From NCBI GenBank assembly GCA_018057455.1, contig JAGPDT010000004.1, positions 1-57,235 of the forward strand: a DNA stretch of 57,235 nt, written 5' to 3'. This DNA comes from Flavobacteriales bacterium (GTDB taxonomy: Bacteria > Bacteroidota > Bacteroidia > Flavobacteriales_F > PHOS-HE28). The notes below the pieces were generated by a model that did not search any database, was not told the origin of the DNA, and saw nothing but the letters and a program-made list of their open reading frames with translations. Of the stretch, positions 1 to 13,300 are shown piece by piece. The position numbers and the translations under genes were made by a program. Position 1 is the first letter of the stretch. The number at the start of each line of letters is the position of its first letter.

Positions 1-363
1 CACCCACCTTTTGCCCGGCGGCATCGTAGGCGGTCACCGTCCAGTCATCCGGACCAGGGAAGTGTACGGCCCACTGCCCTTCAGCCGGCAGGGGGTTTAC
101 CACCAGGTTGCGCGCTGGTGCGGTAGGCGAAGAGGTGCCCAACGTATTTTGGTACTGTAGGTCAAAAGAGGCGATGAAGCCGTCGTGCGGTTGTTGGGCG
201 GGTTCCGGGCTGGTGGCCGGGGAGCAGGACTTGTGGCCCGATCTATAGCTATGCTCCGACTTACGCATCATCCGCCGGGCAAGGTAATGCGGCAAGTGCA
301 CAAGTACCCACGGGTTGGTGACCTGCGGTGCGCCCAGACCAGGTCCGACCGGTGCCGGTGCCA
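1..363 (-). CDS. Partial secreted protein, T9SS-type C-terminal end (runs off the left edge)
   Basis: The minus strand is open from an ATG near 363 to the window edge. The last 65 or so residues (below about position 195) closely resemble the C-terminal regions of the two secreted proteins at 39234-43405: DGFIASFDLQYQ matches EAFIASFASNYH, and DWTVTAYDAAGQKVG matches QWTLAAYDATGRQIA. This is the linker plus the start of a T9SS sorting domain, which anchors or releases cargo at the cell surface. The first 50 or so codons do not look like the rest of such a protein and contain no signal peptide, so this is probably a 3' fragment of a longer beta-propeller-type gene, cut by a rearrangement. The true start is uncertain. 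It lies about 30 bp downstream of lipB on the same strand. Confidence 0.45.
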
Positions 364-392
364 TGACCGCTAAGATCCTGCTGCCCGCCGGT

Positions 393-1130
<738 letters not shown>

Positions 1131-1134
1131 CCCG

Positions 1135-1142
1135 CAAAGGTG
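1135..1142 (-). promoter_or_regulatory. -7 box of lipB, leaderless configuration
   Basis: On the minus strand CACCTTTG (one mismatch to the Bacteroidota TAnnTTTG element) is followed by four bases (CGGG) and the GTG start. This spacing would place the transcription start at or next to the start codon. Confidence 0.45.
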
Positions 1143-1355
1143 GTGGCAAGAGAGGGCACCGACCAAGGGGGCAGATGAAGGGGCGCGAATGTCACAGGGT
1201 GTAACCCCGCACCGGACGGAACCCCGCAGTGAGCCGTCGGCCCGAGCACGACAGGGCCGACGAATCCTGTGAATTCCTCGACGAATGCAACCGTGGTCTG
1301 CGTGCTGGCGTAAACCGGCCCCGATCCACCCAGCCGAACGCTTTCACACACAGTT

Positions 1356-4300
1356 ATGAAACAGCTACTTGCCGCATTGTTGTTGCTGCTTGCGCACTTG
1401 GGCCTGCTGGCCCAGACCGGAACCGAGTTCTGGATGGCGCCGCCGGACGTGACCCTGTTGCACAACAATCCGGGTGATCAGCCCATCTATTTCAACGTGA
1501 CGGCGCGGAGCACGGCGGCCACGGTCACCATTGCGCAGCCCGCGAATGCGGGCTTCAATGGCGGCACGCCCATCGTGATCAACGTGGCGGCGAACAGCTC
1601 GGTGCGCTACAACCTCACCGCACTGAAGGCCCAGTTGGAGACGCGCCCCACCAACACCGTATGCAACACCGGCCTGTACGTAACGGCCACGGCGGACGTG
1701 ACCTGCTACTACGAGTGCAGCAACACCAACAACGCGGACATCCTGGCGCTGAAGGGCGCCAACGGCCTGGGCACCGAATTCTACATCCCCCTGCACAAGC
1801 ACTCCCCTTTCTACAACCACGATTTCGGCAACAACGCCAACAAGGCCTTCGCCAGCTTCGACATCGTGGCCACGGAGAACAACACCACGGTATTGATCAA
1901 CTCGCCCGTGGCCGTGGACGGGCACCCCGCGCTCACCCCGTTCGTGGTGACGCTGAACCGGGGCCAGACCTACTCCTGCGCCAACACCAGCTACCCCAGC
2001 TACACCGATCCCACCACGCACCCCTCGGGTGCGGCCGTGCTTTCGGACAAGCCCATCGCCATCAGCATCAAGGACGACTCCAACCACAACCCCGGCGGCG
2101 GCTGCTACGACCTGATGATGGACCAGATCGTGCCGGTGGAGATCCTGGGCACGGACTACATCGCCGTGAAAGGCGCACTCTACAACAACGGCGACGAATC
2201 CACCTTCCTGATGGCGGTGGAGAACAACACCAAGGTGTACATCGACGGCAACGCCACGCCGGTGGCCACGCTCTTCGCCGGGCAGTACTACCGGCATGAC
2301 ATGGACTACCTCAGTTCGTCCACGGACAATGCCACCCACATGCACACCTCCAAACCCGTGTACGCCATCCACGTCACGGGCTTCGGCTGTGAAATGGGCA
2401 TGGCCATCCTGCCCCCGCTGAACTGCGCGGGCAGCCAGCAGGTGGGCTTCACGCGGTCCACCAACGAAGGCTTCCGCCTGAACCTGCTGGTGCGCAGCGG
2501 TTCGGAGGACGACTTCACCGTAACCGGCCCCGGCACGGCCGTGATACTGGCCAGCTCCTTCAAGGTGGTGCCCGGCACGGGCGGCGAATGGATGGCCGCG
2601 CAGATCGCCTACAACACCACGCAGATTCCGGTGAACTCGGGGATCGTGGTGAGCAACTCCACGGACGTGTTTTCCCTCGGGGTGATCAATGGCGGCGGCG
2701 GTTCCGGCTGCCGCTACGGCTTTTTCTCGGAGTACTCCGGCAAGATCAACATCGATGCCGGTGTGGACCAGGACCTCTGCGCCGATGAGACCGCCACCCT
2801 CGCCGGGTCGGTGTCCGGTGGCAGCACCACCGGTATTTGGACCACCAGCGGCAGCGGGGTGTTCCAGCCCAACGCCACCGCCCTCAACGCCACCTACGAG
2901 CCCAGCATCGGCGACATCGCCCTGGGCAGCGTGACCCTCACCCTTACCAGCACGGGCCAGTGCACGCCCAAACAGGACGACCTGGTGCTCTTCTTCCAGC
3001 CCAAGCCCGTGCCCAACGCCGGCGCGGACCAGTCCGTGTGCACCAACAACCCGGTGGTGGCCCTCAGTGGCAGCATCCTCAACGCCGTGGGCGGCGTGTG
3101 GACCAGCGGCGGCAGCGGCAGTTTCTCGCCCTCCAATGCCAACCTCAATGCCAACTACACCCCCAGTGCCGGCGACCTCACGGCCGGCTCGGTATGGATC
3201 TACCTCACCACCACGGGCAATGGCTACTGCCAGGCCGTGAAGGACAGTATGCTCGTGACCTTCACCCCGGCTATCACCGTGAACGCCGGCAACGACAAGG
3301 TGCTCTGCTCCAACAATGCGGCCGCGGCCCTCGGCGGCAGTTTCACCGTGGCCACCGGCGCCGTGTGGAGCGGCGGCGCGGGCACCTTCGACCCCAGCAC
3401 CACCAATGTGAACGCCACCTACACGCCCACGGCAGGCGAGATCGCCAGCGGCTCGCTGATCCTCACCCTCACCAGCACCGGCAATGGCAACTGCCTGGCG
3501 GTGAACGACCAGGTGCAACTGAGCTTCACGCCTTCGCCTTCGGCCAACGCCGGAAGCAACAGTTCGGTCTGCGCCAACAACGCCAACATTGCCCTCAATG
3601 GCAGCGTGACCGTGGCCACCGGCGGCACTTGGAGCGGCGGCACCGGCTCCTTCAGCCCGGACAACAACACCCTCAACGCCACCTACACGCCCACGGCCGC
3701 GGAGATCGCCAACGGCTCGGTGACCTTGGTCCTTACCACCACCGGCAACGGCACTTGCCTCCCCGCCACCAGTAGCCGCACCATCAGCTTTACCCCGGCA
3801 CCGGTGGTGAACGCCGGTGTTGACGGCACCGTGTGCGCCAACAACGCCGCCATCACCCTGGCGGGCAACGTGACCGGCGCCACCGGCGGAAGCTGGAGCG
3901 GCGGTACCGGCACCTACGGCCCCAACAACAACGTGCTCAACGCCACCTACACGCCCAGCGCCGCCGAGCTCACCGCCGGCACGGTGACCCTCACGCTCAC
4001 CAGCACCGGCAACGGCACCTGCAATCCGGTGGCCGACCAGGTGACCTTCAGCATCACACCGGCGCCCACGGCCAATGCAGGCTCGGACCAAACGCTTTGC
4101 GCCAACAACGCCGTGGCTGCACTGAACGGCAGCTTCACCGTGGCCACCGGCGCGGTGTGGAGCGGCGGCGCGGGCAGCTTCGACCCCAGCACCACCAACA
4201 TGGTGGCCACCTACACGCCCACTGCGGCCGAGATCGCCGGGGGGTCCGTAACGCTCACCCTCACCACCACGGGCAACGGCGGCTGCAATGCCGTTGCCGA

Positions 4301-7300
4301 CCCGATCAACCTGGCCTTTACGGCAGCACCTTCGGTGAACGCCGGGGCCAACAGCTCGGCCTGCGCCAACAACGCCACCATTGCCCTGAACGGCAGCGTG
4401 GCCGGTGCCACGGGCGGCGTGTGGAGCGGTGGCCTGGGCTCCTTCAACCCCAACAACACCACCCTCAACGCCAGCTACACGCCCACGGCGGCCGAGATCG
4501 CGGCGGGCACCCTCACGCTCACCCTCACCAGCACCGGTAACGGCAACTGCGTGCAGGTGCAGGACGGCCGCACCATCACCTTCACCCCGGCGCCCATCGT
4601 GAACGCCGGCCCCAGTGCATCGGTGTGTGCCAACGCCCCGGCCATGTCGCTCAACGGCACCGTGACCGGTGCCACCGGCGGCATCTGGAGCGGCGGCGCG
4701 GGCACGTACAGCCCCAACAACACCACGCTCAATGCGGTGTACACGCCCACCGCCGCTGAACGCACTGCAGGCACCGTGACCCTCACGCTCACCAGCGCCG
4801 GCAACGGCACCTGCAACGCCGAGAGCGACCAGGTGACCTGGACCATCACCCCCGCACCCACGGTGAACGCCGGCATGGACCGCACGGTATGCGGCAATAA
4901 CGCGGCCGTCACCCTCAACGGCAGCTTCACCGTGGCCACCGGCGGCGTGTGGAGCGGCGGTGCGGGTAGCTTCGACCCCAGCACCACCAACATGAACGCC
5001 ACCTACACGCCCACCGCGGCGGAGGTGGCCACCGGCTTCGTAACGCTCACCCTCACCTCCAGCGGCAATGGCCTGTGCACGGCCGTGACCGACCAGGTGC
5101 AGATCACCTTCACCCCGGCGCCCACGGCCAACGCGGGTGCCGATGCAACGGTTTGCGCCAACAACGCGGCCATCGTCCTGAACGGCGGCGTGACCCTGGC
5201 CACCGGCGGCATCTGGAGCGGCGGAGCGGGCACCTACAACCCCGGCAACACCACCCTCAACGCCACCTACACCCCCACGGCGGCCGAGATCGCCTCCGGC
5301 ACCCTCACCCTTACCCTCACCACCACCGGCAACGGCACCTGCAACAGTGCCAGCGACAGCCGCGTGATCACCTTCTCGCCCGCACCCGTCGTGAACGCCG
5401 GCCTGAACGGCTCGGTGTGCGCCAACAACGCGGCCATCACCTTGAACGGCAGCGTGAGCGGCGCCACCGGCGGCACCTGGAGCGGCGGCACGGGCACCTA
5501 CAATCCCAACGCCAATACCCTCAATGCCGTGTACACCCCCAGCGCCGCTGAACGTACCGCAGGCACCGTGACCCTCACCCTCACCAGCACCGGCAACGGC
5601 CTGTGCAACGCCGTGAGCGACCCAGTGACCTTCGCGATCACCCCTGCGCCCACCGTGAATGCCGGTGCGGACCAGAGCCTGTGCTCCAACAATCCCGCGG
5701 CCATCCTGGCCGGCAGCTACACCGTGGCCACCGGTGCCACTTGGAGCGGCGGCAACGGCACTTACAGCCCCAGCGCCAACAACGTGAACGCCACCTACAC
5801 GCCCACGGTAACCGAGATCGCCAATGGTTCGGTGACATTGACCTTGACCACCACCGGCAACATCACCTGCAATGCCGTATCGGACAACGTGGTGCTGACC
5901 TTCACCCCTTCGCCCACGGCCAACGCCGGTGCGGATGTGACGCGCTGCGCGAACAACGCCAACGTGGTGCTTGGCGGTAGCGTGACAGTGGCCACCGGCG
6001 GCGTGTGGAGCGGCGGTGCGGGCTCCTACAACCCCAACAACGCCACGCTCAATGCCACCTACACACCCACCCCTGCGGAGATCTCCGCGGGCATCGTAAC
6101 CCTCACGCTCACCACCACCGGCAACAACAACTGCAACGCCGTTGCGGACACCAAGGTGATCAACTTCACCCCGGCGCCCACGGTGAACGCGGGCGCCAAC
6201 GGCAGCGTGTGCGCCAACAATGCGGCCATCAACTTGAACGGCAGCGTGACCATCGCCACCGGCGCCACCTGGAGCGGCGGCACGGGCACCTACAGCCCCA
6301 ACGCCAACGCGCTCAACGCCGTGTACACGCCCAGCGCCGCTGAACGCACCGCAGGCACCGTGACCCTCACGCTCACCAGCACCGGCAACGGCCTGTGCAC
6401 CGCGGTAACGGACCAAGTGACCTACGCCATCACGCCTGCACCCACGGTGAATGCGGGTGCCAACCAAAGCCTTTGCGGCAACAACGCCGTGGCCACCCTC
6501 TCCGGCAGCTACACCGTGGCCACCGGCGCCACCTGGAGCGGCGGTGCGGGCACCTTCAGCCCCAGCCCCAACAACGTGAACGCCACCTACACGCCCACGG
6601 CCACCGAGATCGCCAACGGATCGGTGACCCTCACCCTCACCACCACGGGCAACAACAACTGCACGGCGGTGAGCGACAACATGGTGATCGCCTTCACGCC
6701 GGCCCCCACGGCCAACGCCGGTGCTGATGCAACCCGCTGCGCGAACAACGCCAGCGTGGCGCTCGGCGGCAGCGTGACCCTCGCCACCGGCGGCACGTGG
6801 AGCGGCGGCGCGGGAACCTTCGCTCCGAACAACACCACCCTCAACGCCACCTACACGCCCACCGCGGCGGAGATCGCGGCGGGTACCCTTACACTTACCC
6901 TCACCACCACCGGCAACGGCGGTTGCAACCCCGCCACCGACACCAAGGTGATCAACTTCACCCCGGCACCCACCGTGAACGCCGGCGTCAACGGCAGCGT
7001 GTGCGCCAACAATGCCACCATCACGTTGGCCGGCACGGTAACGGGATCCACCGGCGCCACCTGGAGCGGTGGCACCGGCACGTACAACCCCAATGCCAAC
7101 ACGCTCAATGCCGTGTACACCCCCAGTGCCGCTGAGCGCACCGCAGGCACGGTGACCCTCACCCTCACCAGCACCGGCAACGGCCTTTGCACCGCCGTGG
7201 CGGACCAAGTGACCTATACCATCACCCCTGCGCCCACGGTGAACGCGGGCACGGACCAAACGCTTTGCGCCAACAGCCCCGTGGCCACCTTGAACGGCAG

Positions 7301-10300
7301 CTACACCGTGGCCACCGGCGCCACCTGGAGCGGCGGCAACGGCACCTTCAACCCCAGCGCCAACTACGTGGGCGCCACCTACACGCCCACGGCCGCTGAA
7401 ATTTCCAACGGGCTGGTGACCCTGACCCTCACCACCACCGGCAACAACAACTGCACGGCGGTGGCCGATGTGATGGAACTGCACTTCACCCCGGCACCGG
7501 TGGTGAATGCCGGTACCGATGCCACCGTCTGCGCCAACAACGCCACAGTAAGCTTGAACGGCAACGTGGCCGTGGCCACGGGCGGCGTGTGGAGCGGCGG
7601 CGCGGGGTCCTTCACCCCCAACAACACCACCCTCAACGCCAGTTACACGCCCACCCCGGCGGAGCTCGCGGGCGGCACGTTGACGCTGACCTTGACCAGC
7701 ACGGGCAACGGCAACTGCGCCGTGGTGAGCGACAGCAAACTGGTCACCTTCACCCCGGCACCGATCGTGAACGCCGGAACCGACGGCAGCGTATGCGCCA
7801 ACAATGCGGCCATCACCTTGGCCGGTAACGTCACGGGTGCCACCGGCGGCATCTGGAGCGGCGGTGCAGGCAGCTTCAGCCCCAACAATACCACGCTCAA
7901 CGCGGTGTACACACCCACCGCGGCCGAACGCACCGCAGGCACCGTGACCCTCACGCTCACCAGCGCGGGCAACGGCCTGTGCAACGCCGTAAGCGACCAG
8001 GTGTCCTTTGTGATCACCCCGGCGCCGACGGTGAACGCCGGTGCGGACCAAAGCCTCTGCGCCAACAATTCCACGGCCAACCTCTCCGGTGGATTCACCG
8101 TGGCCACCGGTGTGGTGTGGAGCGGCGGTGCAGGCACCTTCAGCCCCAGCGCCAACAACCTCAACGCCTCCTACACGCCCACGGCCACCGAGATCGCCAA
8201 CGGCTCGGTAACGCTCACCCTCACCACCACCGGCAACAACAACTGCACGGCGGTGAGCGACAACATCACGCTCTCCTTCACCCCCGCGCCCACGGCCAAT
8301 GCAGGCACCGATGCCAGCGTATGCGTGAACAACGCCAACGTGGCCCTGAACGGTGGCGTGACCGTGGCCACCGGCGGAATTTGGAGCGGCGGCCTGGGAT
8401 CCTTCACCCCGAACAACACCACCCTCAACGCCACCTACACGCCCACCCCGGCGGAACTGGCTGCAGGCACTTTGACGCTCACCCTCACCACCACCGGCAA
8501 CGGCAACTGCGGCCAGGTGGCGGACAGCAAGCTGATCACCTTCACCCCGGCACCCACCGTGGATGCCGGACTGAACGGCACCGTGTGTGCGAACAACGCG
8601 GCCATCCCCTTGGCCGGAGCGGTGAACGGCGCCTCCGGCGGCATCTGGAGCGGCGGCACCGGCTCCTACAGCCCGAATGCCAATACGCTCAACGCCACCT
8701 ACACGCCCAGCGCTGCTGAACGCACTGCGGGCAGCGTGACCCTTACGCTCACCACCGTGGGCAACGGCAACTGCTCTGCGGTGAGCGACCAAGTGACCTT
8801 CAGCATCACCCCTGCGCCTACGGCCAACGCCGGTGCGGACCGCGTGCTCTGCGCCAACAACCCCGTGACCACCCTGGCCGGTGCCTTCACCGTGGCCACC
8901 GGCGGCGTGTGGAGCGGCGGCAACGGCAGCTTCGACCCCAGCACCACCAACATGAGCGCGATCTACACGCCCACAGCGGCTGAAATCGCCAACGGCACCT
9001 TGACGCTCATCCTCACCACCACCGGCAACGGACTCTGCAATGCCGTGGCCGACCAAGTGCTGCTCACCTTCACCGATGCACCCACGGCCAACGCCGGTGC
9101 TGATGTGACCGTGTGCGCCAACAACGGCGCGGTGGCCCTGGGCGGCAGCGTGGTGACCGCCACGGGCGGAACCTGGAGCGGTGGATCGGGCACCTTCACC
9201 CCCAACGCCAACACGCTCAACGCCACCTATTCGCCCAGCGCGGCCGACATCGCCGCAGGCCAGGTGACCCTGACGCTGACCACCACCGGCAACGGCGACT
9301 GCACCCCGGCCGTGGACAGCAAGACCATCTTCTACACCCCGGCACCCATCGTGAACGCCGGTGTTGATGGCACGGTGTGCGCCAATGCGGCCGCCATCGC
9401 CCTCAGCGGCACCGTGACAGGCGCCACCGGCGGCGTGTGGAGCGGCGGCAGCGGCAGTTTCAGTCCGAACAGCATCACCCTGAACGCCACCTACACGCCC
9501 ACCGCAGCGGAGATCACGGCAGGCACAGTGACGCTCACCCTCACCAGCGCCGGCAATGGCCTGTGCAACCCGGTGACGGACCAGGTGACGTACACCATCA
9601 CGCCTTCACCCACCGTGAATGCCGGTGTGGACCAGACCTTGTGCGGCAACAACGGCACCGCCACCCTGAATGCGGCCCTCACCGTGGCCACCGGCGTACA
9701 GTGGAGCGGCGGCACCGGCCTCTACAGCCCGGGCAGCACCGCGCAGAACATCACCTACTCGCCCTCGCCGATCGAAGTGGCCAACGGCTCCGTGACCCTT
9801 ATCGCCACCACCACCGGCAATGGCAACTGCGCCGCCGTGGCGGACCAAGTGCAGATCACCTACACCGTGGCACCCACGGCCAATGCAGGTCCTGACCAGA
9901 GCGTGAGCGAGAACAACCCGGCGACCACTTTGGCCGGAACCTATTCCATCGCCACCGGCATCAGCTGGAGCGGTGGTGCCGGCACTTACACGCCGAACAA
10001 CACCACGGCCAACGCGGTGTACATGCCCACGGCCTCGGAGATCGCGGCCGGCAGCGTAACCCTCACTTTGACCACCACGGGCAACGGCTCCTGCGCGGCC
10101 GCCAGCGACCAGATGACCATCACCTTCAGCGATGCGCCCACGGCCAACGCCGGACCTGACCAAACGATCTGCGCCAACAACGCCAGCGTGGTGCTCAGCG
10201 GCAGCGTCACCATCGCCTCCGGCGGCATCTGGAGCGGCGGCAACGGCAGCTACAACCCCAACAACGTTTCGCTCAACACCACCTACATCCCCTCCGCCGC

Positions 10301-13300
10301 CGAGATCGCCGCGGGCAGCGTCACCCTCACGCTCACCACCGTGGGCAACGGCAACAGCAATCCGGTGACGGATCAGATCGTGATCACCATCACGCCTGCC
10401 CCCATGGTGAATGCGGGCGCCAACCTCACCAGCTGTGCCAACCAACCCACGGCCCAGCTGGCCGGTGTGGTGAACAACGCCACCGGCGGTGTGTGGAGCG
10501 GCGGATCGGGCACCTTCAACCCCGGCAACACCAACCTCAACGCCACCTACACGCCCACCTTGGGTGAAGTGGCCGCAGGCACCGTAACGCTCACCTTGAC
10601 CAGCACCGGCAACGGCACCTGCAACGCGGTGGCCGACCAAGTGGCCATCGCCATCGCCCCGGCCCCCGTGGTGAATGCCGGCGTCGATCAAACCGTGTGT
10701 TCCAACAACGCCAGCGTGCAACTGGCCGCATCCGTGGCCAATGCCACCGGCGGCATCTGGAGCGGCGGCACCGGCGGCTTCTCGCCGAGCATCAACGCGC
10801 TCAACGCCGTCTATACCCCCAGTGCGACCGAACTGGCCAACGGCTCGGTGACCCTCACGCTCACCAGCACCGGCAACGGCAGCTGCCTGGCCGTGAGCGA
10901 TGCCCTGACGATCTTCTTCTCGCAAAGCCCCACGGTGAATGCGGGCGCGGACCGCACGGTGTGCGCCAACGACCCCACGGTGGTGCTCAACGGCGCGATG
11001 ACCATTGCCGGTGGCGCCGCATGGAGCGGCGGCGGCGGAAGCTTCACGCCGAATGCGAACTCCTTGAACGCCACCTACCACCCCAGCGCGGCTGAAGTGG
11101 CCTTGGGCACGGCGACCTTGACGTTGACCACCACGCAGAACGGCCTGTGCAATGCGGTGAGCGACCAGATGGCCATCACCATCATCGCCTCGCCTGTGGC
11201 GGATGCGGGAACTGACCTGTTCGTCTGCTCCAACAACGCACAAGTGCAATTGGGCGGTGCCGTGAACGGCGCCGGTGGCGGCCAGTGGAGCGGCGGTGCG
11301 GGCACTTACAGCCCATCGATCGCTTCCTTGAACGCCATCTACACGCCCACTGCGGCGGAGGTGGCGGCAGGCACCTTGACCTTGACCTTGACCACCATCG
11401 GCAACGGCAACTGCGTGCCGGTGAGCGACCAGGTGCTGATCACCTTCACCGCTTCGCCCACGGCGAATGCCGGCAACGATGGCGTGTACTGCGCCAACAA
11501 TGCAGCGATCCAGCTCAACGGCAGCGTGACCATTGCCAACGGCGGCACCTGGAGCGGCGGCGGCGGAACCTTCACGCCGGATGCCAACGCCCTCAATGCG
11601 GTGTACGTGCCATCCTTAGGTGAGATCGCCGCTGGCAGCGCCACACTCACGCTCACCACCACGGGCAACAACGGTTGCACCCCGGTGAGCGACAACGTGA
11701 GCTTCACCTTCACTCCGGCGCCCACGGCCAACGCCGGTGCCGACGCGAGCATCTGCGCCAACAACGCCACCTTCCAACTGAACGGCAGCGTGACCGTGGC
11801 CACCGGCGGATTGTGGAGCGGCGGTGCAGGCAGCTTCAGCCCCAACAGCGGCGTGCTGAATGCCGTGTACACGCCCACGGCGGCGGAGATCGCCGCAGGC
11901 AGCGTGACCCTCACGCTCACCACCGTGGGCAACGGCCAGTGCAGCCCGGTAAGCGACCAACTGGTGCTCACCATTACACCTGCTCCCGTGGTGGATGCCG
12001 GTCTGCCTGTGCAGTCCTGCGCCAACAACCCCGCCGTGCAACTGTCCGGTTCCGTGCAGAACGCCGCAGGCGGGATGTGGACCGGTGCGGGCAGCTTCAG
12101 CAACGCCACCAGCCTGAGCCCCATCTACACGCCTTCCGCTGCGGAAGTGCTGGCGGGCACCGCCACGGTAACGCTGACCAGCACCGGCAATGGCCTCTGC
12201 AACGCGGTGAGCGATCAGGTGACCATCACCATCACCGCCGCACCGGTGGTTGATGCGGGCACGGCACAAACGCTCTGCGCCAACAACGTGGCGGCCCAGC
12301 TCGCCGGCGCGGTGACCAACGCCACCGGCGGTGCGTGGAGCGGCGGTGCAGGCAGCTTCAGCCCCAACGCCAATACCTTGAACGCCGTGTACACCGCCAG
12401 CGCCGCCGAAGTGGCCGCGGGCAGTGCGTGGCTCTACCTCACCAGCACCGGCAACGGCGGCTGCCTCTCCTCGCGGGATTCCGTCCTGCTGAGCTTCAGC
12501 CCGGCACCCGCGGTGAACGCGGGCCTGGATGCCCATGTGTGCGCCAACAACGCAGCCGTGAACTTGAACGGCAGCGTGACCGTGGCCACCGGCGGCAACT
12601 GGAGCGGCGGAGCGGGCAGCTTCTCGCCCAACGCCCAAGCCCTCAATGGCATCTACACGCCCACCGCACTTGAACTGGCGGCAGGCCAGATCAACCTGGT
12701 GCTCACCAGCACCGGAAACGGAAATTGCATCGCAGTAAAGGACAGCTTGGTGATCATCGTGGACCCCGTGCCCGTGGTGAACGCCGGTCCGGACCAAAGC
12801 ATCTGCGCCAACAACCCCAACTTCCAGCTGAACGGCTTCGTGGGCAACGCCCCGGGCGGACAGTGGACCGGCGGTGCGGGCAACTACTTCCCCAGCAACA
12901 CCTCCTTGGCCGTGCAATACACGCCCACCGCGGCCGAGATCGCAGCAGGCTCGCTGACCTTCACCCTCACTTCCACGGGCACCATGTACTGCGCAGCGGT
13001 CACGGACCAAGTGACCATTGTCTTCACGGATTCCCCCGTGGTGAACGCGGGTGCTGACCTGATGATCTGCGCCAACAATGCGGCGGTGCAGCTCACCGGC
13101 AACGTGGACAACGCCAGTGGCGGCACTTGGAGCGGTGGCAGCGGCGCCTTCAGCCCCAATGCCAACGTGCTCAGCCCGGTGTACACGCCCACGGCCTCCG
13201 AGATCGCCTCGGGCGGCATGAACCTCATCCTCACCAGCACCGGCAACGGCAACTGCATCGCCGTGCGCGACACGGTGCATGTCACCTTCACCCCGGCACC

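Noticed and set aside
1365-9056. A 2,563-codon open frame antisense to the giant surface gene
   Set aside because: It exists because a 264-bp repeat free of stops in one register stays free in every copy. Its product is low-complexity His/Gly/Val-rich and has no signal peptide or domain, whereas the plus strand has clear domains.
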